A stretch of 45,689 bases of DNA from Prevotella sp. (GCA_003447235.1 DLZV01000010.1:1-45689); one strand, 5' to 3'; numbered from the stretch's first letter, positions 1 to 7,769 are shown. Translations and numbers: made by a program. Notes: generated by a model from the letters alone, not told the origin.

Positions 1-3000
1 GTAATTATTAACAGAGTATTGTATATAGATGGCGAGGAGATAGTTTTTGTCATTTACCACATGATATTTGCGCTTGTACTCTTTGTCAGAGACATCCCGC
101 TGGTAGCGGATATGAAGTGGTTGGGTGACTTGGGGCGTATAGCAGCGTACCTTTTTGATGGGTATCTGCTTCTCCTCGTTCATCCAAATGGTGGAAGCCA
201 TGGCTTCTGTGAAGCCCAAGCGATCGACGGCCTCTTGGACGATTTGCCTCACGGTGTCATCCACGATATACTTGATGTTCTTTTCTTCCAGTTGTGACAG
301 CTCTACACGTTTCACATATTTGACCTCACCTTCGCGCTCTATTGCGCCATAGTAAGTCTCCTTGTGGAGTGAGCCACGCACGGCGTCTCCCTTTGCCAGG
401 ACCTTTTTCCCATTGATGATGATTCTGCGACGGCCCTGCTTGGCCATGTTGTCGGGAGTGTGGTGATAAACGAGCAGTTCGTTTTGCATCCGCCTCACGT
501 CCTCGACGAATGTCGGCCAGGGCTTGGCAAAAGTGGCTTTGGACGCACCGTACCACTCATGCTTTTCCTCATCGTGATAGTACTCGGCCAGTTTGCCATA
601 TTCGTCCAGTCCGATACAGGCTACGACGATGGCGTCTATGCAATGGTGGACATGGTTCACGCGCTCCTTGGCGCTGTAAATGTCCTGAAGTCCCCATATC
701 TTTCGGAAATCAGATGTGGCGAGGCCCTTTACAGGATACACTCGCTTGAAGACCGACTTCAGATAGAGCCGGGCGTATTTTGAGATGATGCCGATATCCA
801 CACCCTGTCGCCTCTTGAATCCTTCGGGCACGCTTTCCATCGTGAAACGTTCATGTTTTCCGCGCAAATAGTCACGCTGGAGTTCCAGGTAATGGCGGTA
901 GCTGATGGCTTTGTCTTTTTGCTCCTTGGTTGTCGCAGCCTGTGATTTGCGTTTCTGTTTGCGAATCTGTTGGCTCAGCTCCTCGTATTTTTCCTGCCAT
1001 ATAGCTATGCGGGCCATGATTTCATCGTGGTTGGCAAGTTCGGTAGGCAGATGTGTCTTTTTCACATCGCGGTTGAAGCGGCTGTCACAAAGAGTCAGGT
1101 TCATCTTGGTGCTGTCTCCGCCTCTGCTTCGGGGCAAGGTGTGCTCGATGTCAAATTTCGGATTGGGTCCGATAAAATCAGATATGCGAATCTGCTGACC
1201 TGTGTATAAGCAAATATGCTGCTGCTCTTCCCATAGTTCATATTTCAAAATGTCCGTGGGTGTCGGTTCTATTGCTTTGCCTGTTTCTGCCTTGTAATCC
1301 TCGACGATGTGCTTTCGGGCTGTGTCGTGTGCCTTTTGGTTGTCCCTGCCATACCGCTTGAGGGCGCTCCGCTTGTTGGCATCGTTCAGCTCACGCGAAA
1401 ACTCGATGTGAATCTCCGTCTCTTGGTCTATCTTTCCCTCTTTCAAGAGACGGTTGACGAGCTTGCGAAGGCAGAAAAGGGATCGCATGGCCATCGGGTT
1501 GCGAACGCTGTCGGTGCGTGGAGATCCGAGTTGATATATTCCGTCTTGACCAGGGCGCACACGAGGGTAAGTCTCTAACATCGAGGGATGGTAGAGCTTT
1601 TTGAGATTTTCGTCTGAGACATGATACCTTTCTTTTAGATACTCTTTGATGCACGTCTCTAGAGTGCGTCCGTCTGTTTTGGGGTCATAGCTGTTTATCT
1701 CTTTGATGACGCAGTCAATGGCAGCTTGGCGCATTTCCTCGATTCCCCATTCATAGGCAGGCATCACTTCGCAAAGATTGCCTAAAAAAACCGCATGGGA
1801 ATAGACAAGTCCTCTTCTGAGGTAGGGGAGGATCTTGCAAATTGCCTTGAGGCTTAGCGAAGCATAGGCGGAGGGAAGGTTGATGTTGCTGAAGGCCTGG
1901 GCTTGTTCGTCGTCAAGCTGTAGGCGCACCTTGGCAAACTCAGCCAGCTTGTCTTGGTCGGAATAGAAGAAAAGTGCATGCCAGATGTCGTTGAGGATCT
2001 CAAGCCGGCTTTTACCATCGGCCAGCGTATAGACCTCGCAGATGGAGTCGAGCCAATCGTCACCGAAAATATCTTGTAGCGCCGCTGTGACGGGACAACC
2101 AGAGACGGAAGTATCCATCGGATAGTTGAAGAGATACGGCATTTCCGTATCAGCGGCCTTCTTGTAGAATCCGTAGAGCTTTTTAGGAGCCAACTTCTTG
2201 GCAATATCCTCGAAATTAAAGGTTTTCTTGGTCTTCCTAAAGAAAAGCGGAAGAATCTTCTCGCGCTCCTCGTGGTTCAACGGTCGGAGCTCATCTTCCT
2301 TTGGTGTTTTTATTTTGATATGGTTGATGAAAGACAACATTCTAAACTCCTCGTACAAGGGGTGGGAGGCAGGACATTTGGCTTTGTTTTTCTCAAATAC
2401 GCACTTGCCCACTTGTCTTTTTTGAGATTTCAAAGGCCGCTGGGTAAAGATGGCCTTCTCCAACTCCGACACGAGCGTGGCGTCCAATTGCTGCTTTTCG
2501 CAGATGGCATGAAATTCTTTGAGGTAGTGTTCGTTGCGTGCGGTGTAGTGTTTGCGTATCTTTTTGCCTTTCTCATAGAGCTGGTAGAAATAATCGCCAA
2601 GGTATTCGCATCCCGCTTCCCGCATTTCTTCGGAGAGGGAACTGATACCGTCCTTCACGACGCCCACGTCCTCACCACTCTGATCCTTGCGGTTGCTGAG
2701 AAAGCCACGGCGCTGGGCAAAGTGATAGAAAACGCGACCGAGGATGTAGCGGTTCGCAACCTGGGTCAAATCCAGTTTCTCATGCAGGCATAGATGTCGA
2801 TAGGCGTATGGGTTTTGCCCTTTTTCCTCGTCCGTGCGCTGCCATTGCATGAACAACTCATCGGTTGGGTATATGCTCTTTAGTCGCCATTGGCGTAGCT
2901 CCCAGGAGGTGAGTGGGGGACAAAGGTGGTGCTGTGTCAAGATGTGCAGCAACCTGATTTTGCGTAGCTTTATGCGATAGTAGCGTACTCGGATAGCACG

Positions 3001-3171
3001 GTAGCCCGTCCTTTCTGCCGCTTTGGAAGATTCGTTGTCCTTGTCGATGTTGACTCCCTCTTGGAAAATATTCACTCCCTTATCAAGCAGGCAGTATTGC
3101 TCTGCCTTCTTTTCTACGATAGCCCATCCAAGGCTGTTCGTGCCTGTGTCAATGCCAAGTATTTTAGTCAT
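1..3171 (-). CDS. cas9: CRISPR-associated endonuclease Cas9, type II-C-like (3' end beyond window)
   Basis: RNA-guided DNA endonuclease of a type II CRISPR system. The reading frame is open for 1,057 codons from the ATG at 3171 to the left edge, so the C-terminus (rest of the PAM-interacting region) is missing from view. RuvC-I begins at residue 4 (ILGIDTGTNSLGWAIVE, Asp8). An arginine-rich bridge helix follows at about 52-78. RuvC-II is IHIEFSRELND with Glu590. The HNH domain reads FDIEHTLPRSRGGD with His677, and Asn691 and Asn700 are spaced as in SpCas9 (H840/N854/N863). RuvC-III is HHCIDAIVVA with His843 and Asp846. Every catalytic residue is present, so the enzyme should be active. Family knowledge: Bacteroidetes Cas9 proteins are mostly II-C and about 1,400 residues, so several hundred residues, then cas1, cas2 and the array, probably lie to the left. 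A tracrRNA diverges from the same intergenic space. The gene is less GC-rich than the housekeeping genes nearby. Confidence 0.97.
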   Translation of the reverse strand, partial: MTKILGIDTGTNSLGWAIVEKKAEQYCLLDKGVNIFQEGVNIDKDNESSKAAERTGYRAIRVRYYRIKLRKIRLLHILTQHHLCPPLTSWELRQWRLKSIYPTDELFMQWQRTDEEKGQNPYAYRHLCLHEKLDLTQVANRYILGRVFYHFAQRRGFLSNRKDQSGEDVGVVKDGISSLSEEMREAGCEYLGDYFYQLYEKGKKIRKHYTARNEHYLKEFHAICEKQQLDATLVSELEKAIFTQRPLKSQKRQVGKCVFEKNKAKCPASHPLYEEFRMLSFINHIKIKTPKEDELRPLNHEEREKILPLFFRKTKKTFNFEDIAKKLAPKKLYGFYKKAADTEMPYLFNYPMDTSVSGCPVTAALQDIFGDDWLDSICEVYTLADGKSRLEILNDIWHALFFYSDQDKLAEFAKVRLQLDDEQAQAFSNINLPSAYASLSLKAICKILPYLRRGLVYSHAVFLGNLCEVMPAYEWGIEEMRQAAIDCVIKEINSYDPKTDGRTLETCIKEYLKERYHVSDENLKKLYHPSMLETYPRVRPGQDGIYQLGSPRTDSVRNPMAMRSLFCLRKLVNRLLKEGKIDQETEIHIEFSRELNDANKRSALKRYGRDNQKAHDTARKHIVEDYKAETGKAIEPTPTDILKYELWEEQQHICLYTGQQIRISDFIGPNPKFDIEHTLPRSRGGDSTKMNLTLCDSRFNRDVKKTHLPTELANHDEIMARIAIWQEKYEELSQQIRKQKRKSQAATTKEQKDKAISYRHYLELQRDYLRGKHERFTMESVPEGFKRRQGVDIGIISKYARLYLKSVFKRVYPVKGLATSDFRKIWGLQDIYSAKERVNHVHHCIDAIVVACIGLDEYGKLAEYYHDEEKHEWYGASKATFAKPWPTFVEDVRRMQNELLVYHHTPDNMAKQGRRRIIINGKKVLAKGDAVRGSLHKETYYGAIEREGEVKYVKRVELSQLEEKNIKYIVDDTVRQIVQEAVDRLGFTEAMASTIWMNEEKQIPIKKVRCYTPQVTQPLHIRYQRDVSDKEYKRKYHVVNDKNYLLAIYIQYSVNNY

Positions 3172-3215
3172 TTTTGATGCGGTTTTAAATTTTTCGGTAA
3201 AATTACAATAAAAAA

Positions 3216-3247
3216 TTTGTTTAAACAAAAATAAAGTGGTATTTTTG
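3216..3247 (+). promoter_or_regulatory. Promoter of the tracrRNA
   Basis: TTTG at 3216-3219, a 20-nt spacer, then TATTTTTG at 3240-3247: a full match to the Bacteroidetes sigma-ABfr consensus TTTG-N19-21-TAnnTTTG. It points rightward, away from cas9, and predicts a start at about 3252-3255, exactly where the anti-repeat begins. Confidence 0.75.
3226..3233 (-). promoter_or_regulatory. Candidate -7 box for cas9
   Basis: Read on the minus strand this is TATTTTTG, matching the Bacteroidetes -7 consensus TAnnTTTG. It would start transcription near 3219, giving cas9 a leader of about 45 nt. No TTTG is found at the -33 distance, and the area is AT-rich, so the match could be chance. It lies inside the tracrRNA promoter on the other strand. 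Confidence 0.4.
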
Positions 3248-3253
3248 CATCCA

Positions 3254-3345
3254 GAATAAGATTTCCTACATCTTATCACAATAAGGCCAGCAATGGCCGA
3301 AGGGTAAAACCTATACTCCCGCTTCGGTGGGAGTTTTCTTTTTTT
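3254..3345 (+). ncRNA. tracrRNA of the adjacent Cas9 system
   Basis: About 90-nt RNA that should pair with CRISPR repeats and scaffold Cas9. Three parts are seen in order. An anti-repeat spans about 3253-3282 and ends in ATCACAAT. A nexus follows, beginning AAGG, with the perfect hairpin GGCCA-GCAA-TGGCC (3285-3298), in the same place as the AAGGCUAGUCC nexus of the Streptococcus pyogenes RNA. A terminator stem with a UUCG loop lies at 3315-3334, followed by a T-rich run. The matched promoter sits immediately upstream and cas9 starts 82 bp away on the other strand. The anti-repeat predicts that the repeat begins (A/G)TTGTGAT, which fits type II-C repeats in this phylum, but the array is outside the window so pairing cannot be checked. 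The anti-repeat also contains its own hairpin, ATAAGAT (3256-3262) with ATCTTAT (3270-3276). Confidence 0.82.
3315..3345 (+). terminator. Intrinsic terminator of the tracrRNA
   Basis: Stem ACTCCCGC (3315-3322), loop TTCG, GTGGGAGT (3327-3334), with one G-U pair, followed by TTTTCTTTTTTT. The UUCG tetraloop makes it very stable. Confidence 0.85.
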
Positions 3346-3614
3346 ATAGCTTGCCGAGAGGGCTGTTTTGTTTATTTGAGCTAATAAAAGGTAAGGCTCT
3401 CCACTTTCAGGCGTCCCAATTGTAGATAGGCTTAAACTATCTAATGTGGCAACCCTTTTGCAGGTCGCCGTATTGGCTACTTGATGGAGGTTTTCTCGTA
3501 AAATTTCCCTAAAGTCGTTGGGATTTGGGGCGAAAAGATGACGGCGAATGAGTCATCAGACCAAATGGATTGATCCGATACGAAGGCTGATATCCTGCGT
3601 TGCGTCGTTGCTTA
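3346..3614. other. Intergenic region between tracrRNA and the DUF262 gene
   Basis: About 270 bases without a credible reading frame, lying between the convergent tracrRNA and DUF262 transcripts. Two short inverted repeats are visible: TAGATAG (3423-3429) with CTATCTA (3437-3443), and GATGAC with GTCATC around 3538-3558. Neither is followed by a T-run, so no terminator is called. No CRISPR repeat or promoter consensus was found. Confidence 0.5.
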
Positions 3615-5507
3615 TTAGAACCGTTCTCCGGTTAATTTACGAATCCTGGATTTTATAGCGCTACGATTTCTAAGAAACATTTGTGCAAGTTCGCTAATAG
3701 ATTTGCCTTCGTTGTATAGGGCAACTAATCTCTCGTCATCTGATTCTGTCCATGGCTGATAAGCATTAGGGTAAACAGATCTTTGCTGCTCCATGTATGT
3801 AGAGTCGTCTATGATGGTACTTGGACTCTTGATACCAAATATTTCCATCAGATCCTGTATGACTCTTTCTTGATTTTCCTTCACGGTTTCAGGTGTCCAT
3901 GCGTTCGGATATGTTTGGTATATTTTTTGTGAGCTTGCAAAGGATCCGATATTCTTCTCGAAATATTTTTTTAGTTTCTCCTGATAATCAAGATTGCCAA
4001 GGGAAGAATTCTTTCTGCGTCCAATCAGGCACAGGTTTCCTATCCTATGTGTATAATAGCTTCTCTGTTCCTCGCTAAAGTCCTTCACCCACTGGCTGGT
4101 AGTTTTAGGATTCTGTGGAAGAATATGCTCAATGGATGTCGTTCCGAATTCTTTCCATTCAGACTTGTCCTTGTATTTGTATTCAAGAAGCATCAGGAGC
4201 GCATAGGTGTATCGTCTGCCGTATATCTCTGATTGGATATTTGCCATAAATACATGTTCATTAAATGAATAATATCCTTGAGCGTCAAGTACATCGGAGG
4301 GTTTCCCAGACTCTTCTATCAAGTTGATGATACTATTCAAGATGTCGATGCGATACGATGGGCTTTTGCCACATACTGCATCTGCAATGTTTTTACAGGC
4401 TACCTTCTGTGAAAATTCAAGAAGCCCGTTGTCTCCAAATTTTCTTCCATACGCCAAAATGACAGGAATCCAATCGGTCGAAGGCATACACTCGATGAGG
4501 ATTCTTATCAACGAACAATACTCGGTATCTTCATTGCCTGCCAAGTTGATCAACTTGTTGTAATCCTCATACGCCCTAAAGACATAGTTGAAAAAATCTT
4601 TTCCCTGTTTGATTTTCCCTGCTTTAAAAATCTGTTTCTCATATTCGTCAAGCAGATTCGTCTTTTGGCGCTTTTTGAGCAGCATCGTTCGTACATAGGC
4701 AAGGAAACGGTCAAAATCATTACCCAAATCCTCTTGCATGTTTTCCCATTCGCGCGCATACTCGTTCATTTCGCTGCCATCCTCGATTTTTTCAAGATTG
4801 GATGATTTTAGAATATCAGCATTGCTCAGTTTTTGGCCACGATCATTCATCACGGAGAATAGGCGAAATGCATCCTCTAACGAGTCTGCCGATATATAGA
4901 TCATCACAACATTGTTGAGGATGAATATGAGAAAGGAATCTAAATCTATTTCTTTATGATTGGTAAAAAACTCGTTGTAGCAAACCAATGCATTGCACAT
5001 TCTTTGAATAGACGTGCATTCTTTTTTGTCATTGGCTTTCTTGACAATATCGTCCCAATGCTGCGTAATACTTCCAGGCGTCATTAAGTATTCCTCAATG
5101 AACTTCCTCACATTGCCACGAATCTCATAAGAAAGGCGTATCCGTTCGGGAATTTGCTTAATCTTATTGGCCTTTTGGAATATCAAGTCAACGCAGTTGA
5201 CCTTGACATCCTCTGAAGAACCAGCATAGTCGCGCAAGAAAGCAAACAAGAGAAACAAGGTAGTGATACGCTGCTGTCCATCAAGCAGGTCATTGTTGTT
5301 GCTTTTACTTTGAATAATGTAGGAGCCGAGGAAATATTCCTCCTTGGCATGTTCTATATAATTAGACGCAAAGTCATCCAACATGTCATTCACGTTGTCG
5401 CTTTCCCATACGTAATGTCTTTGATATGAAGGAACAGTGTACCACTCCTCGAAAACCTTAGCAATAGTTTGTTTGCCAAATCCTATTTCTTTATTTGCGG
5501 ATTTCAT
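3615..5507 (-). CDS. DUF262/DUF1524 (GmrSD-like) protein with C-terminal helix-turn-helix
   Basis: A 630-residue protein of the family that includes the type IV restriction enzyme GmrSD. The N-terminal DUF262 domain has the typical PSYQR (26-30) and DGQQR (76-80) motifs, thought to form an NTP-using ParB-like fold. The C-terminal DUF1524 domain has SIEHILPQNP (His461) and GNLCLIGRRKNSSLGN, the His-Me finger nuclease signature. After it, residues 586-630 start WTESDDERLVALYNEG and continue into a helix-turn-helix resembling Myb/SANT modules; this tail is unusual. The family cuts modified phage DNA in known cases; the target here is unknown. The gene stands alone, convergent with the tracrRNA, in the AT-richer block next to Cas9, so a defence role is likely by context. 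The start at 5507 is the only ATG that keeps the whole DUF262 domain. Confidence 0.88.
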   Translation of the reverse strand: MKSANKEIGFGKQTIAKVFEEWYTVPSYQRHYVWESDNVNDMLDDFASNYIEHAKEEYFLGSYIIQSKSNNNDLLDGQQRITTLFLLFAFLRDYAGSSEDVKVNCVDLIFQKANKIKQIPERIRLSYEIRGNVRKFIEEYLMTPGSITQHWDDIVKKANDKKECTSIQRMCNALVCYNEFFTNHKEIDLDSFLIFILNNVVMIYISADSLEDAFRLFSVMNDRGQKLSNADILKSSNLEKIEDGSEMNEYAREWENMQEDLGNDFDRFLAYVRTMLLKKRQKTNLLDEYEKQIFKAGKIKQGKDFFNYVFRAYEDYNKLINLAGNEDTEYCSLIRILIECMPSTDWIPVILAYGRKFGDNGLLEFSQKVACKNIADAVCGKSPSYRIDILNSIINLIEESGKPSDVLDAQGYYSFNEHVFMANIQSEIYGRRYTYALLMLLEYKYKDKSEWKEFGTTSIEHILPQNPKTTSQWVKDFSEEQRSYYTHRIGNLCLIGRRKNSSLGNLDYQEKLKKYFEKNIGSFASSQKIYQTYPNAWTPETVKENQERVIQDLMEIFGIKSPSTIIDDSTYMEQQRSVYPNAYQPWTESDDERLVALYNEGKSISELAQMFLRNRSAIKSRIRKLTGERF

Positions 5508-5570
5508 AATTCGATGTGATTCTTTTTATACTCTAATTTCCGCAGTACTATGAGTTAGTTGTTTTTATAA

Positions 5571-5786
5571 GTACCTGAGCAACTATAGGGTGCTCGGGAT
5601 GATGCCATGTCAGATTTTTCACCTACCTTAGTGCTGCAAACAAGTATAGCAAAATCTCCGAATGACATGGCAAATGTACAAATAAAATCCGAGAAACTCA
5701 CTCCTTTTGGAGGAATATTTCCGATCATGGAGCAATTTGATGTTCTTTTGGATCAAACCATAGACTCCACCTTGGGATTGAGATAC
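5571..5786 (+). mobile_element. 5' remnant of an IS1380-family insertion sequence
   Basis: The stretch carries the leader and first 40 codons of an IS1380-type transposase and stops abruptly where the tRNA-Lys terminator begins. The exact left end is not certain. A perfect 10-bp inverted repeat, TGCCATGTCA (5603-5612) and TGACATGGCA (5663-5672), spans the transposase start codon. Such hairpins often limit transposase expression from read-through transcripts. No matching right end is present in the window. Confidence 0.6.
5667..5786 (+). pseudogene. Truncated IS1380-family transposase, N-terminal stub
   Basis: The ATG at 5667 opens a frame reading MANVQIKSEKLTPFGG, then IMEQFD and DSTLGLRYK. 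This is the conserved N-terminus of Bacteroidetes IS1380 transposases, recognised from memory of the family. Homology ends at about codon 40. The frame then runs by chance through the tRNA-Lys terminator and gene (the translated 'RDSNPRP' is antisense tRNA sequence). No DDE catalytic region remains, so this is a dead fragment, probably left when a deletion or recombination fused the element to the tRNA locus. Confidence 0.7.
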
Positions 5787-5818
5787 AAAAAAGTCCAATC
5801 ACGAATGACTGGACTTTT
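5787..5818 (-). terminator. Terminator of the tRNA-Lys operon
   Basis: Perfect 9-bp inverted repeat AAAAGTCCA (5789-5797) and TGGACTTTT (5810-5818). On the minus strand it follows the second tRNA immediately and ends in TTTTTT. Confidence 0.8.
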
Positions 5819-5819
5819 G

Positions 5820-5892
5820 TACACCCTTAGGGATTCGAACCCTAGACCCACTGATTAAGAGTCAGTTGCTCTACCAACTGAGCTAAGGGTGC
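5820..5892 (-). tRNA. tRNA-Lys(CUU), second copy in the operon
   Basis: On the minus strand the sequence folds as a 73-nt tRNA. The acceptor stem is GCACCCT/AGGGTGT with a G1-U72 wobble, and the D-arm has GCTCAGTTGGTAGAGC. The anticodon stem ACTGA/TCAGT carries loop CTCTTAA, giving anticodon CUU. The T-arm is CTAGGGTTCGAATCCCTA-like. The CCA end is not encoded. It reads AAG, the lysine codon that dominates in neighbouring genes. Confidence 0.97.
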
Positions 5893-5925
5893 ATTGTTGG
5901 CGTATGATCGCAAAAACAGACTGTG

Positions 5926-5998
5926 TACACCCTTAGGGATTCGAACCCTAGACCCACTGATTAAGAGTCAGTTGCTCTACCAACTGAGCTAAGGGTGC
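5926..5998 (-). tRNA. tRNA-Lys(CUU), first copy in the operon
   Basis: Identical in sequence to the copy at 5820-5892, separated from it by a 33-nt spacer. It is the promoter-proximal gene of the pair. Same anticodon CUU, no encoded CCA. Confidence 0.97.
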
Positions 5999-6020
5999 CT
6001 GCATTTCTGTTTTGCGGGTG

Positions 6021-6052
6021 CAAAGGTAGCAACTTTCTTAGACCCCACCAAA
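6021..6052 (-). promoter_or_regulatory. Promoter of the tRNA-Lys pair
   Basis: On the minus strand, TTTG (6052-6049), 20 nt, TACCTTTG (6028-6021): a perfect Bacteroidetes promoter. It predicts a start about 15 nt before the first tRNA. Confidence 0.85.
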
Positions 6053-6062
6053 TATTTGGCCA

Positions 6063-6287
6063 ACTTTTTTTTGTTTTTCTGCACTTTTTTTGTTTTCCCC
6101 TTGCCGTGCGAAGCAGCAGCATTGCGCTTTGAAAGCGGGCAGGATAGGGGACAGGCGATGCTAACGACCGATGTATCAAGCCGATAGAACGACGGAGGCC
6201 AGTCCTCCGCGGGTCCCACGCCCTTCTCGGCAGGAGAGGGGTGGACCAGCGAGGGACCGGCCTCTATAGACAGGTGCGGCCGAGGGC
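6063..6287. other. Spacer downstream of proS
   Basis: About 225 bases between the tRNA promoter and the proS stop. It includes T-rich tracts at 6063-6100 and GC-rich sequence after that. No gene is supported; the minus-strand frames here are low-complexity by-products. No clear proS terminator hairpin was identified. Confidence 0.4.
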
Positions 6288-7769
6288 TTAGTAAGCCTTG
6301 GCGATGATGACGCGCTGTGTGGCGGGCTTGCCGCTCACCATATCGACGCCCGGGGTCTGCTCGAACATGTAGGGCACGCAGCGGATCGTGGCCTGGGTGT
6401 CCTCCTTGATCTTGGCCTCGGTCTCGGGCGTGCCGTCCCAGTGGCAGAGGAAGAAGCCGCCGTCCTTGATGCGCTCCTTGAACTCGTCGTAGTTGTCGCA
6501 CTCGTAGATGTGGGCGTCGCGGAAGGCCACCGCCTTGCGGTAGATGTTCTCCTGGATCTCCTCCAGAAGGCGCTTGACGCGGTCGGCGATGCCGTCGAAG
6601 CTTACCTCCTCCTTCTCCAGCGTGTCGCGGCGCATCAGCTCCACGGTGTTGTTCTCGAGGTCGCGGCCACCCATGACGAGGCGCACAGGCACACCGCGCA
6701 GCTCGTAGTCGGCAAACTTGAAGCCGGGGCGCTTGTTGTCGGCGTCGTCATACTTCACGGAGATGCCCATCTGGCGGAGCTGGTCGATGACGGGCTGCAT
6801 CTTGGCCGTGATGGCGTCGAGCTGCTCCTTGCCGCGGTTGATCGGGATGATGACCACCTGAATCGGGGCGATATGGGGCGGCAGCACGAGGCCGTTGTCG
6901 TCGGAGTGGGTCATGATGAGGGCGCCGATGAGGCGGGTGCTCACACCCCAGGACGTGGCCCAGACATACTCGGGCTTGTTGTCCTTGTTGAGGAAGGTGA
7001 CGCCGAAGCTCTTGGCGAAGTTTTGTCCGAGGAAGTGGGACGTGCCGCTCTGCAGCGCCTTGCCGTCCTGCATCATGGCCTCGATGGTGTAGGTGTTGAG
7101 GGCGCCGGCGAAGCGCTCCGTCTCGCTCTTCACGCCCTGGACGACGGGGATGGCGAGCCACTTCTCGCAAAACTCCGCATAGACGTGGAGCATCTTCTTG
7201 GCCTCCTCCTCGGCCTCCTCCTTGGTGGCGTGGGCGGTATGGCCCTCCTGCCACAGAAACTCGCTCGTGCGCAGGAAGGGACGCGTGCGCATCTCCCAGC
7301 GCATCACGTTGCACCACTGGTTGCACATCAGGGGCAGGTCGCGGTAGGAGTGGATCCAGTTCTTATAGGTATTCCAGATGATGGTCTCGGAGGTGGGGCG
7401 GATGATCAGTTCCTCCTCGAGTTTGGCGGCGGGGTCCACCTCGATGTCGCTGCCGTCCTCGGTGGTACGGAGGCGGTAGTGGGTGACGACGGCACACTCC
7501 TTGGCGAAGCCCTTGACATGCTCGGCCTCGCGGGCGAAGAAGTTTTTGGGAATGAGCAGGGGGAAGTAGGCGTTCTGCACACCCGTCTCCTTGAACATCG
7601 TGTCGAGCTGATGCTGCATCTTCTCCCAGATAGCATAGCCGTAGGGCTTGATCGTCATGCAGCCTCTCACGGCGGACTGCTCGGCCAGGTCGGCCTTCAT
7701 CACCAAGTCGTTGAACCACTGAGAGTAGTTCTCGCTGCGCTTGGTGAGATTCTTAAGTTCTTTTGCCAT
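6288..7769 (-). CDS. proS: Prolyl-tRNA synthetase, eukaryote/archaea-like short type
   Basis: Charges tRNA-Pro in the cytoplasm. The protein is 493 residues from the ATG at 7769 (MAKELKNLTKRSENYSQWFN), the size of the short class without the bacterial editing insertion. Class II motifs are visible: motif 2 as MRWEMRTRPFLRTSEFLWQE, followed by GHTAHAT, and motif 3 around GVSTRLIGALIMTHSDDNGL. The C-terminal anticodon-binding part ends in VIIAKAY. A longer in-frame extension to 7811 exists, but the chosen start matches the family. It is transcribed alone, divergent from the OmpA-like gene. Confidence 0.96.
   Translation of the reverse strand: MAKELKNLTKRSENYSQWFNDLVMKADLAEQSAVRGCMTIKPYGYAIWEKMQHQLDTMFKETGVQNAYFPLLIPKNFFAREAEHVKGFAKECAVVTHYRLRTTEDGSDIEVDPAAKLEEELIIRPTSETIIWNTYKNWIHSYRDLPLMCNQWCNVMRWEMRTRPFLRTSEFLWQEGHTAHATKEEAEEEAKKMLHVYAEFCEKWLAIPVVQGVKSETERFAGALNTYTIEAMMQDGKALQSGTSHFLGQNFAKSFGVTFLNKDNKPEYVWATSWGVSTRLIGALIMTHSDDNGLVLPPHIAPIQVVIIPINRGKEQLDAITAKMQPVIDQLRQMGISVKYDDADNKRPGFKFADYELRGVPVRLVMGGRDLENNTVELMRRDTLEKEEVSFDGIADRVKRLLEEIQENIYRKAVAFRDAHIYECDNYDEFKERIKDGGFFLCHWDGTPETEAKIKEDTQATIRCVPYMFEQTPGVDMVSGKPATQRVIIAKAY

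Noticed and set aside
1..3211. Several plus-strand reading frames of 60-173 codons across the first 3.2 kb
   Set aside because: They lie opposite the continuous Cas9 frame, have no family features and no promoters; the minus-strand frame explains the region.
5607..5858. An 83-codon frame running from the IS1380 stub into the tRNA gene
   Set aside because: Only about the first 60 codons from 5607, of which 40 are transposase, make sense; the rest is antisense tRNA and terminator sequence, so it is annotated as a pseudogene.
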